Source: Antedon bifida (taxonomy: Eukaryota > Echinodermata > Crinoidea > Comatulida > Antedonidae). From it: a stretch of DNA of 64,000 nt. The stretch spans positions 26,698,417-26,762,416 of the forward strand of contig OY727098.1 in the NCBI GenBank assembly GCA_963402885.1. The letters run 5' to 3'. The position numbers were made by a program, and so were the translations under genes. The notes under the pieces are model-generated. The model saw nothing but the letters and a program-made list of their open reading frames with translations. It ran no database searches and was not told the origin of the DNA. The first letter of the stretch is position 1. Every line of letters begins with the position of its first letter. Of this stretch, positions 60,901 through 64,000 are shown piece after piece.

Positions 60901-63123
60901 ATGTTGTTTGATGCGACTCGCCGCAATACAAGCTCTCTGCTGCTGCTGCCTGCCTGCGTACCCCCTGCAAGGCCACTAAGTTCACACTAACCGCTTTCGT
61001 ATCGCTTCACGCTCCACTGGTTAGCATGCTCTTGTTTACTTAACTTCTTCTTCCGCATGAATCTGCATATAGTAATGTTTACAAACTCATGTGCGACAAA
61101 AAAATGAGTATTTATGATTGGCACTCTTGTCAGTCAAAATACTAAATATATACCGCAGTAGCATTCAATTCGAAAGGTCATCGGCTGTTGAAAGCCGGTT
61201 GGTTGATAGGCCTATAATGATAATGATAGCCATCACATCACAGATAATGATGTAACGTTCAAATTAATTAATTTGCGATTGCGTCGTTTTCCTTTACGAC
61301 TAAATTGTTTTTTTAGAATTGCGTGTCTTAATTAGAGATCATAATGATTCAGCCCCTCTGTAATGAACACCGTTAACCCCTAAAATGATCTGCCTCCACT
61401 CCTAAATAAACTGAACTTAATAATCTCTTCCATACAAAACGCACAATCGTGCGCGTCCAATATCGTGCAGCTAGTTTCCTACTGTTTTTGCATCATTTAC
61501 CACAGCAGTACAATTAATTCATCTATGTTTGGGGCCTAGACGGAGGCGTATAGACCCGTATATTGTAAAATATAAATCACTATTCAGTCCGTGTTTCTAT
61601 TTCCTAGAATATCCAATTACTCGTAGTAGGCCTAACACAATCAAATAAAATACTGTACTAAATCACCTCATTCAAATTACTACTACTATTACTAATAATA
61701 ATAATATATACGAATTTGTAAAGCGCCAATTCCAGCAACAAGTGATCAAAAGCGCTGTGGACTTAGATGTTACATCTTTTCAACAACATTCTTCTCTCCT
61801 AATAATAAACGGGTTGGATCCGCCGTTAGCTAAGTTTTCGTATCAATGATTGCCGTTAAATTTGTCTACCGGGAAAAAACTTAAATTAGGCCTATAACTT
61901 CAGTAGGCCTATAGTATAAGAACACTAACACTATTGGCAAGTTATTTTCATTAATTATTATTATTACACTGTGATACTGTGATAGAGTCAAAGGTAGTTA
62001 TTGTTTAATCAATGATAAAACGGCTATTAAGTATGGCACAGGGCGGTTTCAAGTATTGTAAATAGTCTGATGATATGAGGAGGAGGCGAGCAATTTTATC
62101 TATGGTTCAAATTTGAAGTAGAAAATGAGATCAATAAGTACTGACTCTCTGACTCTTATATCTAAAACTGATTCCCTGAGTCTCAATCTGCCTTTTAATA
62201 TTCATGAGTTTAATCGCGGTCTTTATAGGCCTACACTGGTAGGGAATTAGATGTGGTCCGAATGATTGACAGTGACGTGTGGAGATAGACCAACATGAAT
62301 GAGGTGACTTTGATCTCTGCTAGTTTTCGTGAACACGAATACGATTTCGATGATTCTGTGATAACATAGCGAATACAATTTCGATGATTTTGTGATAGCA
62401 TAGCCTAGATGACAGACATGGTACTTCAGAATATTGTGACATTACATAGGACGTACTGCAAGTAGTAGACCAATCACAAGTGGAAGTGGAAACCGGGCTT
62501 TAACAAAAGTTTATGAATGTAATATCTGTAGAGGGCGCTATTACATTAAACCGCATACAACGGTACAAATTATATCTAGGCCTACTGTAGGCCTACTGAC
62601 TACACACACAGTACGGCTCTAACTTTTGCTAGAAGTATACATAGACCCACGCCCCATGTTTCTGACAGTTGATATCGGTATCCGCTGTTTATTTGAATTA
62701 ATGCTACACTACCCACTTAGCATTCCATTTCATTATTCGACATTATGTCATGGAACCCCAAAAGCAACAGAGTCACCATAACATGAAATGTCTGGGGCCC
62801 CAGAAGAACTTAACTACAAAAAATTAAAAATCAAAATACAGTTCAAAATACATAAATGTTTTATATAAGCAATCATGTTAGAGGTAAGGCACAGTCCACT
62901 GGTGTGAGTCTCTTCGAAATACTTTAACATTAGAACTTAACTAAGAACATAGTAAAGCTACACGTCTATCCAGACCCAGGTCAAAGTGCATGGTGAACAT
63001 TTCCGATCCAACTCAATCTTGAATTTTCCTCAACTTACCCGATTTTTTGTCACAAATGACTGTATTTGGCGAATCCTTATGGTTCCGGGAAGGACTTGAA
63101 TGGCGAACCACAGCCGATCCCAT
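790..63123 (-). CDS. PRKG1: PRKG1-like cGMP-dependent protein kinase, type I (partial; split over 13 exons incl. 3 alternative N termini)
   Basis: Cytosolic Ser/Thr kinase activated by cGMP downstream of NO/guanylyl cyclase. In this family an N-terminal leucine zipper dimerises the enzyme and selects partners, a pseudosubstrate segment inhibits it, and two cyclic-nucleotide domains (CNB-A, CNB-B) relieve inhibition. Joining the exons gives one open frame with consistent phases: 97 codons from exon 1beta, then exons 2-11, 428 residues plus 2 nt (vertebrate Ibeta is about 686 aa). Order in beta numbering: zipper 4-53, autoinhibitory KR-LGISAE 69-76, CNB-A about 99-227, CNB-B about 228-353, kinase Gly loop 374-379, ATP-binding Lys396, alphaC Glu415. 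The catalytic loop, activation loop and C-tail are not in the window. Family assignment is very secure; ortholog versus lineage paralog cannot be settled here. Confidence 0.95.
1030..1132. mobile_element. MITE family 1, copy 2
   Basis: Shortened copy: the middle is reduced to a TGTGATGTGGCACATCACA palindrome between intact TIRs (left end mutated to AAGCCTTGTC). It lies in intron 10, 103 nt upstream of exon 11, so exon 11 is bracketed by two family members. Confidence 0.88.
1371..1454. repeat. Short inverted-repeat element, ~84 bp
   Basis: GAAAGTGTCAGCTTATACAC at the left is matched by the complement of GTATAAGCCGACACTTTC at the right, arms of about 24 bp with two mismatches around a ~35-bp loop. 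It is unrelated to MITE family 1 and may be the remnant of another MITE. Confidence 0.7.
1927..2014 (-). CDS. PRKG1: PRKG1 exon 10 (kinase glycine-rich loop)
   Basis: 88 nt after acceptor TTTGTTTAG. It completes Ala354 and encodes 355-383, ending GAATTG|GTAAGT in phase 0. [22 protein letters not shown] is the linker plus the first two kinase strands; GVGGFG at 374-379 is the ATP-clasping glycine loop, identical to vertebrate PKG. Confidence 0.96.
2015..3221 (-). other. Intron 9
   Basis: Contains MITE copy 3 and, at about 2795-2910, an imperfect GATGATGTCA microsatellite. Nothing else is recognisable. Confidence 0.7.
2617..2746. mobile_element. MITE family 1, copy 3
   Basis: TIRs TTAAGCTCTGTCTACACTATC and TTTAGACAGAGCATTA with two right-end substitutions. 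The inner GCCCAAATATGG / CCATATATAGGC arms are present. Confidence 0.88.
3222..3293 (-). CDS. PRKG1: PRKG1 exon 9 (CNB-B C-helix / linker to kinase)
   Basis: 72 nt after acceptor ATTTACAG. It completes Glu330 and encodes 331-353, [20 protein letters not shown] then IKN, ending AATGC|GTAAGT in phase 2. Sequence similarity to vertebrate PKG1 is low (family SFKHLIGGLDDVSNK), as expected for this variable linker. The call rests on good splice signals, exact phase matching on both sides and position. Confidence 0.87.
3294..3657 (-). other. Intron 8
   Basis: Short AT-rich intron (364 nt) with TAA/ATA runs; no other structure is seen. Confidence 0.8.
3658..3726 (-). CDS. PRKG1: PRKG1 exon 8 (second half of CNB-B cassette)
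   Basis: 69 nt after acceptor ATACTTTCAG. It completes Lys307 and encodes 308-329, [22 protein letters not shown], ending GGAGA|GTAAG in phase 2. It aligns with vertebrate [21 protein letters not shown]. The phosphate-binding Arg (311) is kept, but the following Thr-Ala pair is Lys-Phe, removing the Thr hydroxyl normally linked to cGMP selectivity. Confidence 0.9.
3894..4052. mobile_element. MITE family 1, copy 4
   Basis: Perfect AAAGCTCTGTCTACACTATC / GATAGTGTAGACAGAGCTTT ends within TTAA. The internal AAATATGGTAGTGATATG block is duplicated. It lies 168 nt upstream of exon 8. Confidence 0.92.
4244..4593. repeat. 20-bp minisatellite, ~17 copies
   Basis: Unit ATTGATTAATACAAATGATT, repeated head to tail with variants (AATGG, AATAA, ACCG, ATCG). 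Some units in the left third have lost the ATTG part. Confidence 0.9.
6768..6880. repeat. Dispersed repeat A, copy 1
   Basis: About 113 bp beginning CACTTTATCGTTTTGATTTA and containing TTGAGATCCAGCCACTG and TTTCAGTAATTTGCCTTTG. The same blocks in the same order recur at 52741-52858 with scattered substitutions. Class unknown. Confidence 0.8.
7130..7227 (-). CDS. PRKG1: PRKG1 exon 7 (CNB-B barrel and first half of a divergent cassette)
   Basis: 98 nt after acceptor TTTTTCAG, residues 275-306 plus two bases of Lys307, donor [31 protein letters not shown] is followed by [12 protein letters not shown]. The last part aligns with vertebrate KGDWFGEKALQG. The Gly-Glu pair that binds the ribose is present, but the flanking cassette residues W, F, K, A, L and G are replaced by N, I, E, N, F and N. 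Splice signals and phase are clean, so the exon is real; what is odd is its cassette. Confidence 0.88.
7228..13150 (-). other. Intron 6
   Basis: 5.9 kb, AT-rich. Contains MITE copy 5; beyond that only low-complexity AT stretches and, at 13046-13080, a short TCAGTTGCAATC tandem (about 3 copies). No other gene is supported. Confidence 0.7.
7771..7925. mobile_element. MITE family 1, copy 5
   Basis: TAAAGCTCTGTCTACACTAT and ATAGTGTAGACAGAGCTTTA ends. The right arm lacks the CAAACTAG part, and an extra TATCACTACCATATTTG unit is inserted internally. Confidence 0.9.
13151..13228 (-). CDS. PRKG1: PRKG1 exon 6 (CNB-B beta barrel, first half)
   Basis: 78 nt, 26 codons in phase 0 at both ends, residues 249-274. 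Acceptor TTTTTTATAG, donor [30 protein letters not shown] matches the vertebrate pattern YENGEYIIRQGARGDTFF, followed by IISKGE. The Gly residues of the barrel turns and the IVRQG strand are kept. Confidence 0.94.
13229..14264 (-). other. Intron 5
   Basis: Contains MITE copy 6 (13851-14006); no further feature is seen. Confidence 0.75.
13851..14006. mobile_element. MITE family 1, copy 6
   Basis: Left TIR intact; right end TGATGGTGTAGACAGGACAA is mutated, with an internal duplication of the CATATGATGTCATATCACTA block. Confidence 0.88.
14265..14328 (-). CDS. PRKG1: PRKG1 exon 5 (CNB-B N-terminal helix)
   Basis: 64 nt after acceptor TTTTTTCAG. It completes Ser227 and encodes 228-248, [21 protein letters not shown], ending GAAGAG|GTAGG in phase 0. 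It corresponds to the vertebrate segment [20 protein letters not shown] at the start of CNB-B. The donor (GTAGG) is weaker than its neighbours. Confidence 0.93.
16350..16475 (+). repeat. Dispersed repeat B, copy 1
   Basis: TTAGTGGGATTTGCATCCCA followed some 70-90 nt later by GCTTGAAACCCTATTTA. The same two blocks, same order and similar spacing, recur at 18316-18425. Confidence 0.55.
18316..18425 (+). repeat. Dispersed repeat B, copy 2
   Basis: TTAGTGGGAGTTGCATCCCA then GCTTTGAAACCTTATCTA, matching the block at 16350. The DNA just upstream (18170-18300) is CpG-rich, like the DNA upstream of copy 1, which suggests two members of one unclassified element. Confidence 0.55.
18809..19078. repeat. 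45-bp minisatellite, 6 copies
   Basis: Unit starts GACACCCCAAGTTATTGGTA and ends GTGGTAGGTGGATA. Unit starts lie at 18809, 18854, 18899, 18944, 18989 and 19034, exactly 45 nt apart. Variants differ mainly at CCC(T/C/G)AAG and at CGCTC/AACTC. Confidence 0.93.
19519..19624 (-). CDS. PRKG1: PRKG1 exon 4 (CNB-A C-helices, linker to CNB-B)
   Basis: 106 nt after acceptor TTTTCTAG. It completes Ala192 and encodes 193-226 ([20 protein letters not shown]...YISLLK), ending AAAAG|GTAAG at phase 2. LWAIDR.CFQ.IMM is diagnostic of PKG: the lid and B/C-helix region after CNB-A that leads into the switch helix. Compared with vertebrates (VNVKLWAIDRQCFQTIMM), only the first few residues differ. Confidence 0.95.
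19625..20095 (-). other. Intron 3
   Basis: 471 nt. A small patch with GCGCATGTGC and GCGTGCGC (19838-19916) stands out from the AT-rich background; no gene. Confidence 0.75.
20096..20209 (-). CDS. PRKG1: PRKG1 exon 3 (CNB-A phosphate-binding cassette)
   Basis: 114 nt after acceptor TTTTTACAG. It completes Asp154 and encodes 155-191, with donor AAAG|GTATG at 20095. [10 protein letters not shown] is followed by [21 protein letters not shown], the complete CNB-A cassette. It has FGE (ribose 2'-OH contact), the A-I backbone contacts, Arg186 (phosphate) and the Thr after Arg (guanine 2-amino contact typical of cGMP-selective sites). All key contacts are intact, unlike CNB-B. Confidence 0.97.
21435..21602. 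mobile_element. MITE family 1, copy 7
   Basis: Both TIRs intact within TTAA/TTTA, with the left half in the AGTTTGACTAAAAAAGTGTG orientation. The CCCAAATA(A)TG unit is repeated. Confidence 0.92.
22147..22285. mobile_element. MITE family 1, copy 8 (decayed)
   Basis: TTAAGATCTGCATACACTATCAAACT at the left and GTCATATAAAG at the right; the outer right TIR is lost. The interior retains GATGTGCCCAAATATGG and CCATATATGGAC. Confidence 0.75.
22487..22990. mobile_element. Non-autonomous DNA transposon with ~45-bp TIRs (distinct family)
   Basis: Left end AGGTTTCGCAACCTTACGAA, continuing TACGATAACGAAAACGGATACGTCA; the right end is its near-perfect complement (TGACGTATCCGTTTTCGTTA ... GCGAAACCT). The 504-bp body has no ORF, contains further ATTCGTAA/TTACGAAAACGAA motifs and is unusually CpG-rich for this intron. 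Target duplications are not clear. Confidence 0.82.
23345..23757 (-). repeat. Exon-derived tandem repeat: copies of the exon 2 3' end plus splice donor
   Basis: Four to five diverged copies, on the minus strand, of the block CTTTATTATCAAAGAGG...GATGTTGGATCTTTGGTGTACGTACTTGAAG|GTAAG. The first copy is the exon itself. Donor-like junctions lie after 23708 (exon), 23627 and 23544; two further copies near 23457 and 23390 have mutated donors. Spacing is 81, 83 and about 87 nt. Copies 2 onward carry an extra G-rich insert of about 30 nt between the AAAGAGG and GATGTT halves. Copy 1 has TTTGATC for TTGGATC, giving an in-frame TGA, so splicing at 23627 would truncate the kinase within CNB-A. Confidence 0.9.
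23708..23874 (-). CDS. PRKG1: PRKG1 exon 2 (start of CNB-A)
   Basis: 167 nt after acceptor TTACAG. It encodes residues 98-153 plus the first base of Asp154 (beta numbering), including [20 protein letters not shown] and [11 protein letters not shown]. This is the helical lead-in and first strands of CNB-A, almost identical to vertebrate PKG1. The donor is GAAG|GTAAG at 23707. The last ~50 nt of the exon together with the donor have been duplicated several times into the following intron (see 23345-23757), so further GTAAG donors sit 81 and 164 nt downstream. Confidence 0.96.
24695..24905. repeat. Purine-rich minisatellite (GGAGGAGGTGTAGGGGGAAA type)
   Basis: Imperfect units of GGGGTTGGAGGAGGAGGTGT and GGGGAAAGGAGGGGTTGAAG. 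Purines are on the plus strand, so the pre-mRNA is pyrimidine-rich here. Confidence 0.88.
26474..26775. repeat. Two G-rich short tandem arrays
   Basis: 26474-26565: four to five copies of GTGAATAGTTAGATGAGGG. 26705-26775: GAATGGAAGGGTGGATGAAT-type units. Confidence 0.8.
27197..27364. mobile_element. MITE family 1, copy 9
   Basis: TTAAGCTCTGTCTACACTAT left end; the right end TAGTTTACACAGAGCTT is mutated and the CAAACTAG arm is replaced by a T run. Confidence 0.88.
28200..28492 (-). CDS. PRKG1: PRKG1 exon 1-beta (leucine zipper and autoinhibitory segment)
   Basis: 97 codons plus 2 nt, starting at [14 protein letters not shown], nearly identical to the vertebrate PKG Ibeta zipper. Another ATG nine bases upstream (28501) would add only MVS; the lower start is chosen because it matches the family. 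Heptads L4, L11, L18, I25, L32, I39, L46, L53 are unbroken. [10 protein letters not shown] at 67-76 is the autoinhibitory motif. The exon ends CCCAAATC|GTAAG after 28200, phase 2 like exon 1alpha, so both make Ser with the first T of exon 2. No splice acceptor precedes the ATG, so this is a true first exon with its own promoter. It lies 32 kb downstream of exon 1alpha, the same order as in mammals as I recall it. Confidence 0.96.
28493..29340 (-). promoter_or_regulatory. Candidate promoter / 5'UTR of the beta transcript
   Basis: Region directly upstream of exon 1-beta. No acceptor is present, so transcription must begin here or nearby. Base composition rises in GC and CpG between about 28.55 and 29.3 kb, with an E-box CACGTG at about 29068-29073. 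No TATA box or start site can be fixed from sequence alone. Confidence 0.45.
30028..30870. repeat. Nested higher-order minisatellite (GACGAGAGAC core, 228-bp period)
   Basis: The 10-mer GACGAGAGAC (or a one-base variant) starts at 30251, 30291, 30325, 30369, 30409, 30443, 30479, 30519, 30553, 30597, 30637, 30671, 30707, 30747, 30781 and 30817. Spacings cycle 40, 34, 44, 40, 34, 36, so units of 118 and 110 nt alternate as a 228-nt super-repeat (30251 to 30479 to 30707). Each spacing has its own constant filler (AGCTCTTCCTTCGTATCATC; GATGCGGCCTATTATCTTCT; ACCTCATCTCCC or GGTTGCCGATTACC). A single outlying core occurs at about 30062 and a decayed one at about 30855. Confidence 0.92.
32160..32362 (+). 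mobile_element. Possible non-LTR retrotransposon 3' end
   Basis: Ends TATGGACCAGAGATTCCGAA then AATAAAAGATTGAATGAATGA, a polyadenylation-like signal followed by a TGAA simple-repeat tail, the usual shape of a truncated LINE 3' terminus. No coding part remains. Confidence 0.4.
33172..33338. mobile_element. MITE family 1, copy 10
   Basis: Near-consensus copy: both TIRs complete, flanked by TTAA/TTTA. Confidence 0.93.
33800..33879. mobile_element. MITE family 1, copy 11 (80-bp deletion form)
   Basis: TAAAGCTCTGTCTGCACTATC ... GTTAGTGTAGACAGAGCTTTA with almost all of the interior deleted; the shortest copy in the window. Confidence 0.9.
36968..37076. repeat. 20-bp purine minisatellite (GGTTGGAAAGGGGAGGGGA)
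   Basis: Five to six near-identical units; GGGG runs on the plus strand could form G-quadruplexes. The transcript strand is C/U-rich. Confidence 0.9.
39318..39425. repeat. Polypurine tract with GGAAGTGGAGAGAG units
   Basis: About 108 nt almost purely A/G on the plus strand, with repeated GGAGAGAGAGGAAGGAAGTG-like units. Confidence 0.85.
39728..39872. mobile_element. MITE family 1, copy 12
   Basis: Consensus-like copy with intact TIRs; GTTGTGCC replaces GATGTGCC in the left inner arm. Confidence 0.93.
40177..40259. repeat. 60-bp direct duplication
   Basis: GTCTGAGATAAAAACACAAA occurs twice, 60 nt apart, with related flanking ACAAACTAC/ATTA text between. Confidence 0.7.
40535..40692 (+). mobile_element. 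Possible non-LTR retrotransposon 3' end
   Basis: GGGCCACAATGGAAATTTTA then TGGGCTACCCTGGGTAAATA and a TAAATAATAATAAT tail. It shares the pattern ggaCCcCAtTGGAAAT...TTTgGG.TA.CCTtGG with the relic at 54180-54290, where LINE-like coding remains upstream. Confidence 0.5.
41438..41461. repeat. Perfect 24-bp palindrome
   Basis: CCATGGAGTAA and its exact complement TTACTCCATGG separated by CT. Confidence 0.85.
41660..41850. repeat. Imperfect GGTGTCC(T)CTGAATAG repeat with G18 run
   Basis: About ten imperfect units of the type GGTGTCCTNTGAATAG, interrupted at 41736-41759 by G5-T-G18. Confidence 0.8.
42647..42817. repeat. Polypurine minisatellite (GGGAGAGACGGGGAGA)
   Basis: About 170 nt of GGGAGAGACGGGGAGA and shorter variants; apart from one C per unit it is pure purine on the plus strand. 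Confidence 0.9.
43658..43801. repeat. Triplicated AT-rich block
   Basis: Three tandem copies of GATGCCTTTCTGAATTTAAT plus ATTAAATATATTAAA, starting at about 43658, 43712 and 43755. Confidence 0.85.
45325..45480. mobile_element. MITE family 1, copy 13
   Basis: Left TIR intact; right end GAAAGTGTAGATAGAGCTTTA. The interior has an ATATATGATATGTCC expansion. Confidence 0.88.
46346..46592. mobile_element. MITE family 1, copy 14, with internal 21-bp expansion
   Basis: The TIR ends enclose about seven tandem units of GGGCATATCACTACCATATTT type; the right TIR is shortened to GTGTAGACAGAACTTTA. At 247 bp it is the longest copy. The open frame across it (46383-46580) simply reads the repeat. Confidence 0.88.
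47885..48180 (-). other. Unclassified higher-GC block with a 97-codon open frame
   Basis: The segment is richer in GC than its surroundings and open on the minus strand for 97 codons. The encoded peptide has no domain or motif I recognise and the block has no splice signals of note. It is more likely an old interspersed repeat than a gene. Confidence 0.25.
48429..48650 (+). mobile_element. tRNA-derived SINE
   Basis: Pol III-type internal promoter: A-box-like TAGCTTGGTGG at 48436-48446 and a canonical B box GGTTCAATCC at 48480-48489, 44 nt apart as in tRNAs. The acceptor stem does not close (GGAGCTG has no partner after the B box), and an unrelated body follows with an A-rich 3' end, so this is a SINE and not a working tRNA. 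Confidence 0.75.
49370..49533. mobile_element. MITE family 1, copy 15
   Basis: Left end TAAGCACTGTCTACACTATC (one change), right end TATAGTGTAGACAGAGCTATA; the interior CCCAAATATGGTAGTGATA is doubled. Confidence 0.9.
49920..50100 (-). mobile_element. SINE-like element with TATAGCGCC box, copy 1
   Basis: Plus strand reads ATAATAATAATATCCTGGAT then TTATATAGCGCCTAATGTTC. On the minus strand this is a GGCGCTATATAAATCC box followed by an ATT-repeat tail. Related text occurs at 50262-50335 and 61685-61765. Confidence 0.55.
50262..50335 (-). mobile_element. SINE-like AAGCGCC element, copy 2 (fragment)
   Basis: GATATTCTGGATTTATAAAGCGCCCAACATAATG, preceded by AATAATAAAAACAATAATG; the same box and tail as the copy at 49920. 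Confidence 0.55.
51294..51368. repeat. 10-bp inverted repeat around a GGTC microsatellite
   Basis: AGTCGCGTGC at 51294-51303 and its complement GCACGCGACT at 51359-51368 enclose TATGTCGGTCGGTCGGTCGG. CpG content is higher than the surroundings; a fragment of an unknown mobile element is possible. Confidence 0.6.
52741..52858. repeat. Dispersed repeat A, copy 2
   Basis: Matches 6768-6880: TACTTTATCGTTTTGATTTA, TTGAGATCCAGCCACTG and TTTCAGTAATTTGCCTTTG in the same order and orientation. Confidence 0.8.
53945..54285 (+). mobile_element. Non-LTR retrotransposon relic (C-terminal RT region and 3'UTR)
   Basis: A decayed frame reads [18 protein letters not shown] and, after a frameshift, YKRAIKLYR. 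This is the W-N-x-L-P...F-K-x-x-x-K-x-x-L pattern found at the C terminus of many LINE ORF2 proteins. It is followed by GGACCCCATTGGAAATATGC, TGGGTAATCCTTGG and AATAAAA. Stops and a frameshift show it is inactive. Confidence 0.6.
59013..59338. repeat. Tandem duplication, ~145 and ~182 bp
   Basis: CTCTTTACATGGCAAGGAAT ... ACATGGTCCAT ... ATATATGACTCAATGAA occurs twice back to back (from 59013 and 59157). The second copy carries an extra segment of about 45 bp that repeats its own GTTTACTGCAGTA. Confidence 0.88.
60530..60836 (-). CDS. PRKG1: PRKG1 exon 1-alpha (leucine zipper and autoinhibitory segment)
   Basis: The conserved start is the Met at 60801-60799 ([14 protein letters not shown]). 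From there 90 codons plus 2 nt run to donor AAG|GTAAG after 60530. Heptad positions L4, L11, I18, V25, L32, V39, L46 form a parallel coiled coil. [12 protein letters not shown] at 58-69 is the pseudosubstrate block and matches the vertebrate RAQGISAEP region. Bases 60836-60802 are coding only if the upstream exon at 63039-63123 is used: an acceptor (TTTCAG) sits just before 60836 and the 35 nt add an in-frame 11-residue linker. A local start site in the CpG-containing DNA at 60.87-61.06 kb would make the same 35 nt 5'UTR. Phe42 occupies the place of the redox Cys of mammalian PKG Ialpha. Confidence 0.93.
60837..61070 (-). promoter_or_regulatory. Candidate promoter / 5'UTR for the alpha transcript
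   Basis: The DNA immediately upstream of the alpha exon is GC- and CpG-enriched (60.87-61.03 kb, with a CTG/CTGC run). A start site here would read through the 60836 acceptor and use the zipper Met at 60801. A short upstream ATG frame (ATG CTA ACC AGT ... TGA) lies near 61027. No TATA box is evident. Confidence 0.4.
61685..61765 (-). mobile_element. SINE-like AAGCGCC element, copy 3
   Basis: AATAATAATAATATATACGA then ATTTGTAAAGCGCCAATTCC and AAAAGCGCTGTGGA. It has the same (AAT)n plus ATTTrTAAAGCGCC arrangement as 49920 and 50262. Confidence 0.6.
63039..63123 (-). CDS. PRKG1: Candidate upstream first exon: MGS-type N-terminal extension of the alpha isoform
   Basis: 28 codons plus 1 nt from ATG at 63123-63121, in a good start context (GCAATGG), with an in-frame TAG six codons upstream. 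The exon ends ...AAATCGG before a strong donor GTAAGTT at 63038. Its single overhanging G joins the acceptor at 60836 (TTTGGTTTCAG) and reads straight through 11 more codons into the alpha zipper Met at 60801. The protein starts [18 protein letters not shown], basic and Ser-rich. Gly2 followed by small residues resembles the start of vertebrate PKG II (MGNGSV...), which is N-myristoylated. Seen: open frame, Kozak context, donor, matching phase. Inferred: that it is transcribed, and that Gly2 is acylated. An acceptor-like ATAATTTAG near 63166 hints that a 5'UTR exon could lie further upstream. Confidence 0.62.
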
Positions 63124-64000
63124 TGCTTCAGCCCACAACTATCAATTCACGAAAACACATTCCTAAATTATTCAGAGAAAAAATGATTGTATTATCGTAT
63201 CGTAAAGATGTTTATAATTAATATCGTCGTCATGAAAGCTAAAAGCCAAAAAAAGAAAATAAAGGAATATAAAGTATAGGCCTAAAGCTATTGTCAGATT
63301 ACAATGTGAAGTATTACTAACTGCATCTTAATTATTATAAAAAATGAATTATATTCGGGTACATATTATTCCATAGAATTAAAATTCAATAGCTAAGAAA
63401 GTAAACAAAAGAAATTTTAGAATTATTTCATTTCACAAACAGCCATACAGTTTTGTTTAATCATCAATATGTTATAAGTCGGCGAACAGTGCTTTGTGTA
63501 CAGTCAACAATACTCAAACTAGGCCTATGTTTGAAAAACCATTAAAGGTAGAATGAAATTGCACAGTTAGAAAAATATCTTTATTTCCCTTTATTAAAGT
63601 CTTAATTTACCCTGTAGTGTTCCTGGGTAATTGAGAAACCGGACTCATAGAATGTCAATGATTATAAATGTGAAAGCTAAAAAAATAGTATATGTAGTAC
63701 ACGAGTATTTCAACATTGGTCTCAAATCAGTTTTTTAAAACTTATTATGCATTTGCAACGCACGGGCGTACGTGTAATGCGCAGTCACAAGTAGCGGATA
63801 ATTGACCCGTGTGATTGGTCAAATGACTTACGTACGTCATTGCTTTCCGTTCTCGTGGGAATAACACTTTATTTAGGAAGAATACCGTAGCAACAGGTAC
63901 ATAAACACCAAATTGGTACATTCCGTTGCTATGTTGTTACCATTCTAAACAATGTACCATAAGTCTGTCAACGGTGTACCAATAAGATAGCTACGGTAAT
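63124..64000 (-). promoter_or_regulatory. Upstream region of the MGS exon; possible promoter
   Basis: 63124-63750 is AT-rich. Between 63745 and 63860 CpG content rises and there is an inverted CCAAT box (ATTGG, 63814-63818) and a CRE-like TACGTCAT (63833-63840). 63883-63998 is bounded by a 9-bp inverted repeat, TACCGTAGC / GCTACGGTA. Whether this drives the MGS exon is unknown. Confidence 0.3.

Larger units (their letters stand above)
60837..63038 (-). other. Intron between the MGS exon and exon 1-alpha
   Basis: 2.2 kb with donor GTAAGTT and acceptor TTTGGTTTCAG. It contains the AAGCGCC element at 61685 and several TAGGCCTA motifs; no other gene is seen. Confidence 0.6.

Overview
The window lies almost wholly inside one large eukaryotic gene on the minus strand, a type I cGMP-dependent protein kinase (PRKG1-like). 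No bacterial-style gene density, operon or origin is present. The DNA is AT-rich, the exons are short and joined by GT-AG introns, and the introns are full of small palindromic transposons, minisatellites and retroposon relics. Clear orthology to vertebrate PKG1, including both of its alternative first exons, together with short motifs such as TAGGCCTA and repeats ending in an AAGCGCC box, suggests an invertebrate deuterostome, most likely an echinoderm. The taxon is an inference; the gene identity is not in doubt.

Gene layout, reading 5' to 3' on the minus strand (right to left). (1) A candidate upstream first exon at 63039-63123 encodes a new N terminus beginning MGSAVV. It splices in frame to an acceptor at 60836. 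(2) The alpha-type first exon has its leucine zipper start at 60801 and its donor after 60530. (3) The beta-type first exon is at 28200-28492. (4) Ten common exons follow: 23708-23874, 20096-20209, 19519-19624, 14265-14328, 13151-13228, 7130-7227, 3658-3726, 3222-3293, 1927-2014 and 790-926. All splice phases agree. Both first exons end in phase 2 and make the same Ser codon with exon 2. The spliced frame gives 428 residues from the beta start to the left edge, covering zipper, autoinhibitory segment, CNB-A, CNB-B and the kinase N-lobe through the alphaC helix. The rest of the kinase lies beyond base 1.

Region by region. 1-7.2 kb holds five exons, four near-palindromic MITEs and a 20-bp tandem array. 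7.2-20.3 kb holds five widely spaced exons, two MITEs, a 45-bp minisatellite and CpG-containing patches at 16.0-16.6 and 18.1-18.3 kb. 20.3-28.2 kb holds a separate TIR element, exon 2 whose 3' end and splice donor have been copied in tandem into the intron, and purine-rich arrays. 28.2-31 kb holds the beta first exon, its upstream region and a nested 228-bp higher-order repeat. 31-60.5 kb is the long alpha-specific intron, with MITEs, a tRNA-derived SINE, a LINE 3' relic, purine minisatellites and local duplications but no other gene I can support. 60.5-64 kb holds the alpha exon, a CpG-containing candidate promoter and the upstream MGS exon.

Main points for follow-up: the MGS N-terminal extension, resembling the acylated start of PKG II; the substituted phosphate-binding cassette in CNB-B; the exon-derived repeat with extra splice donors; and 15 hairpin-forming MITEs, some flanking exons.
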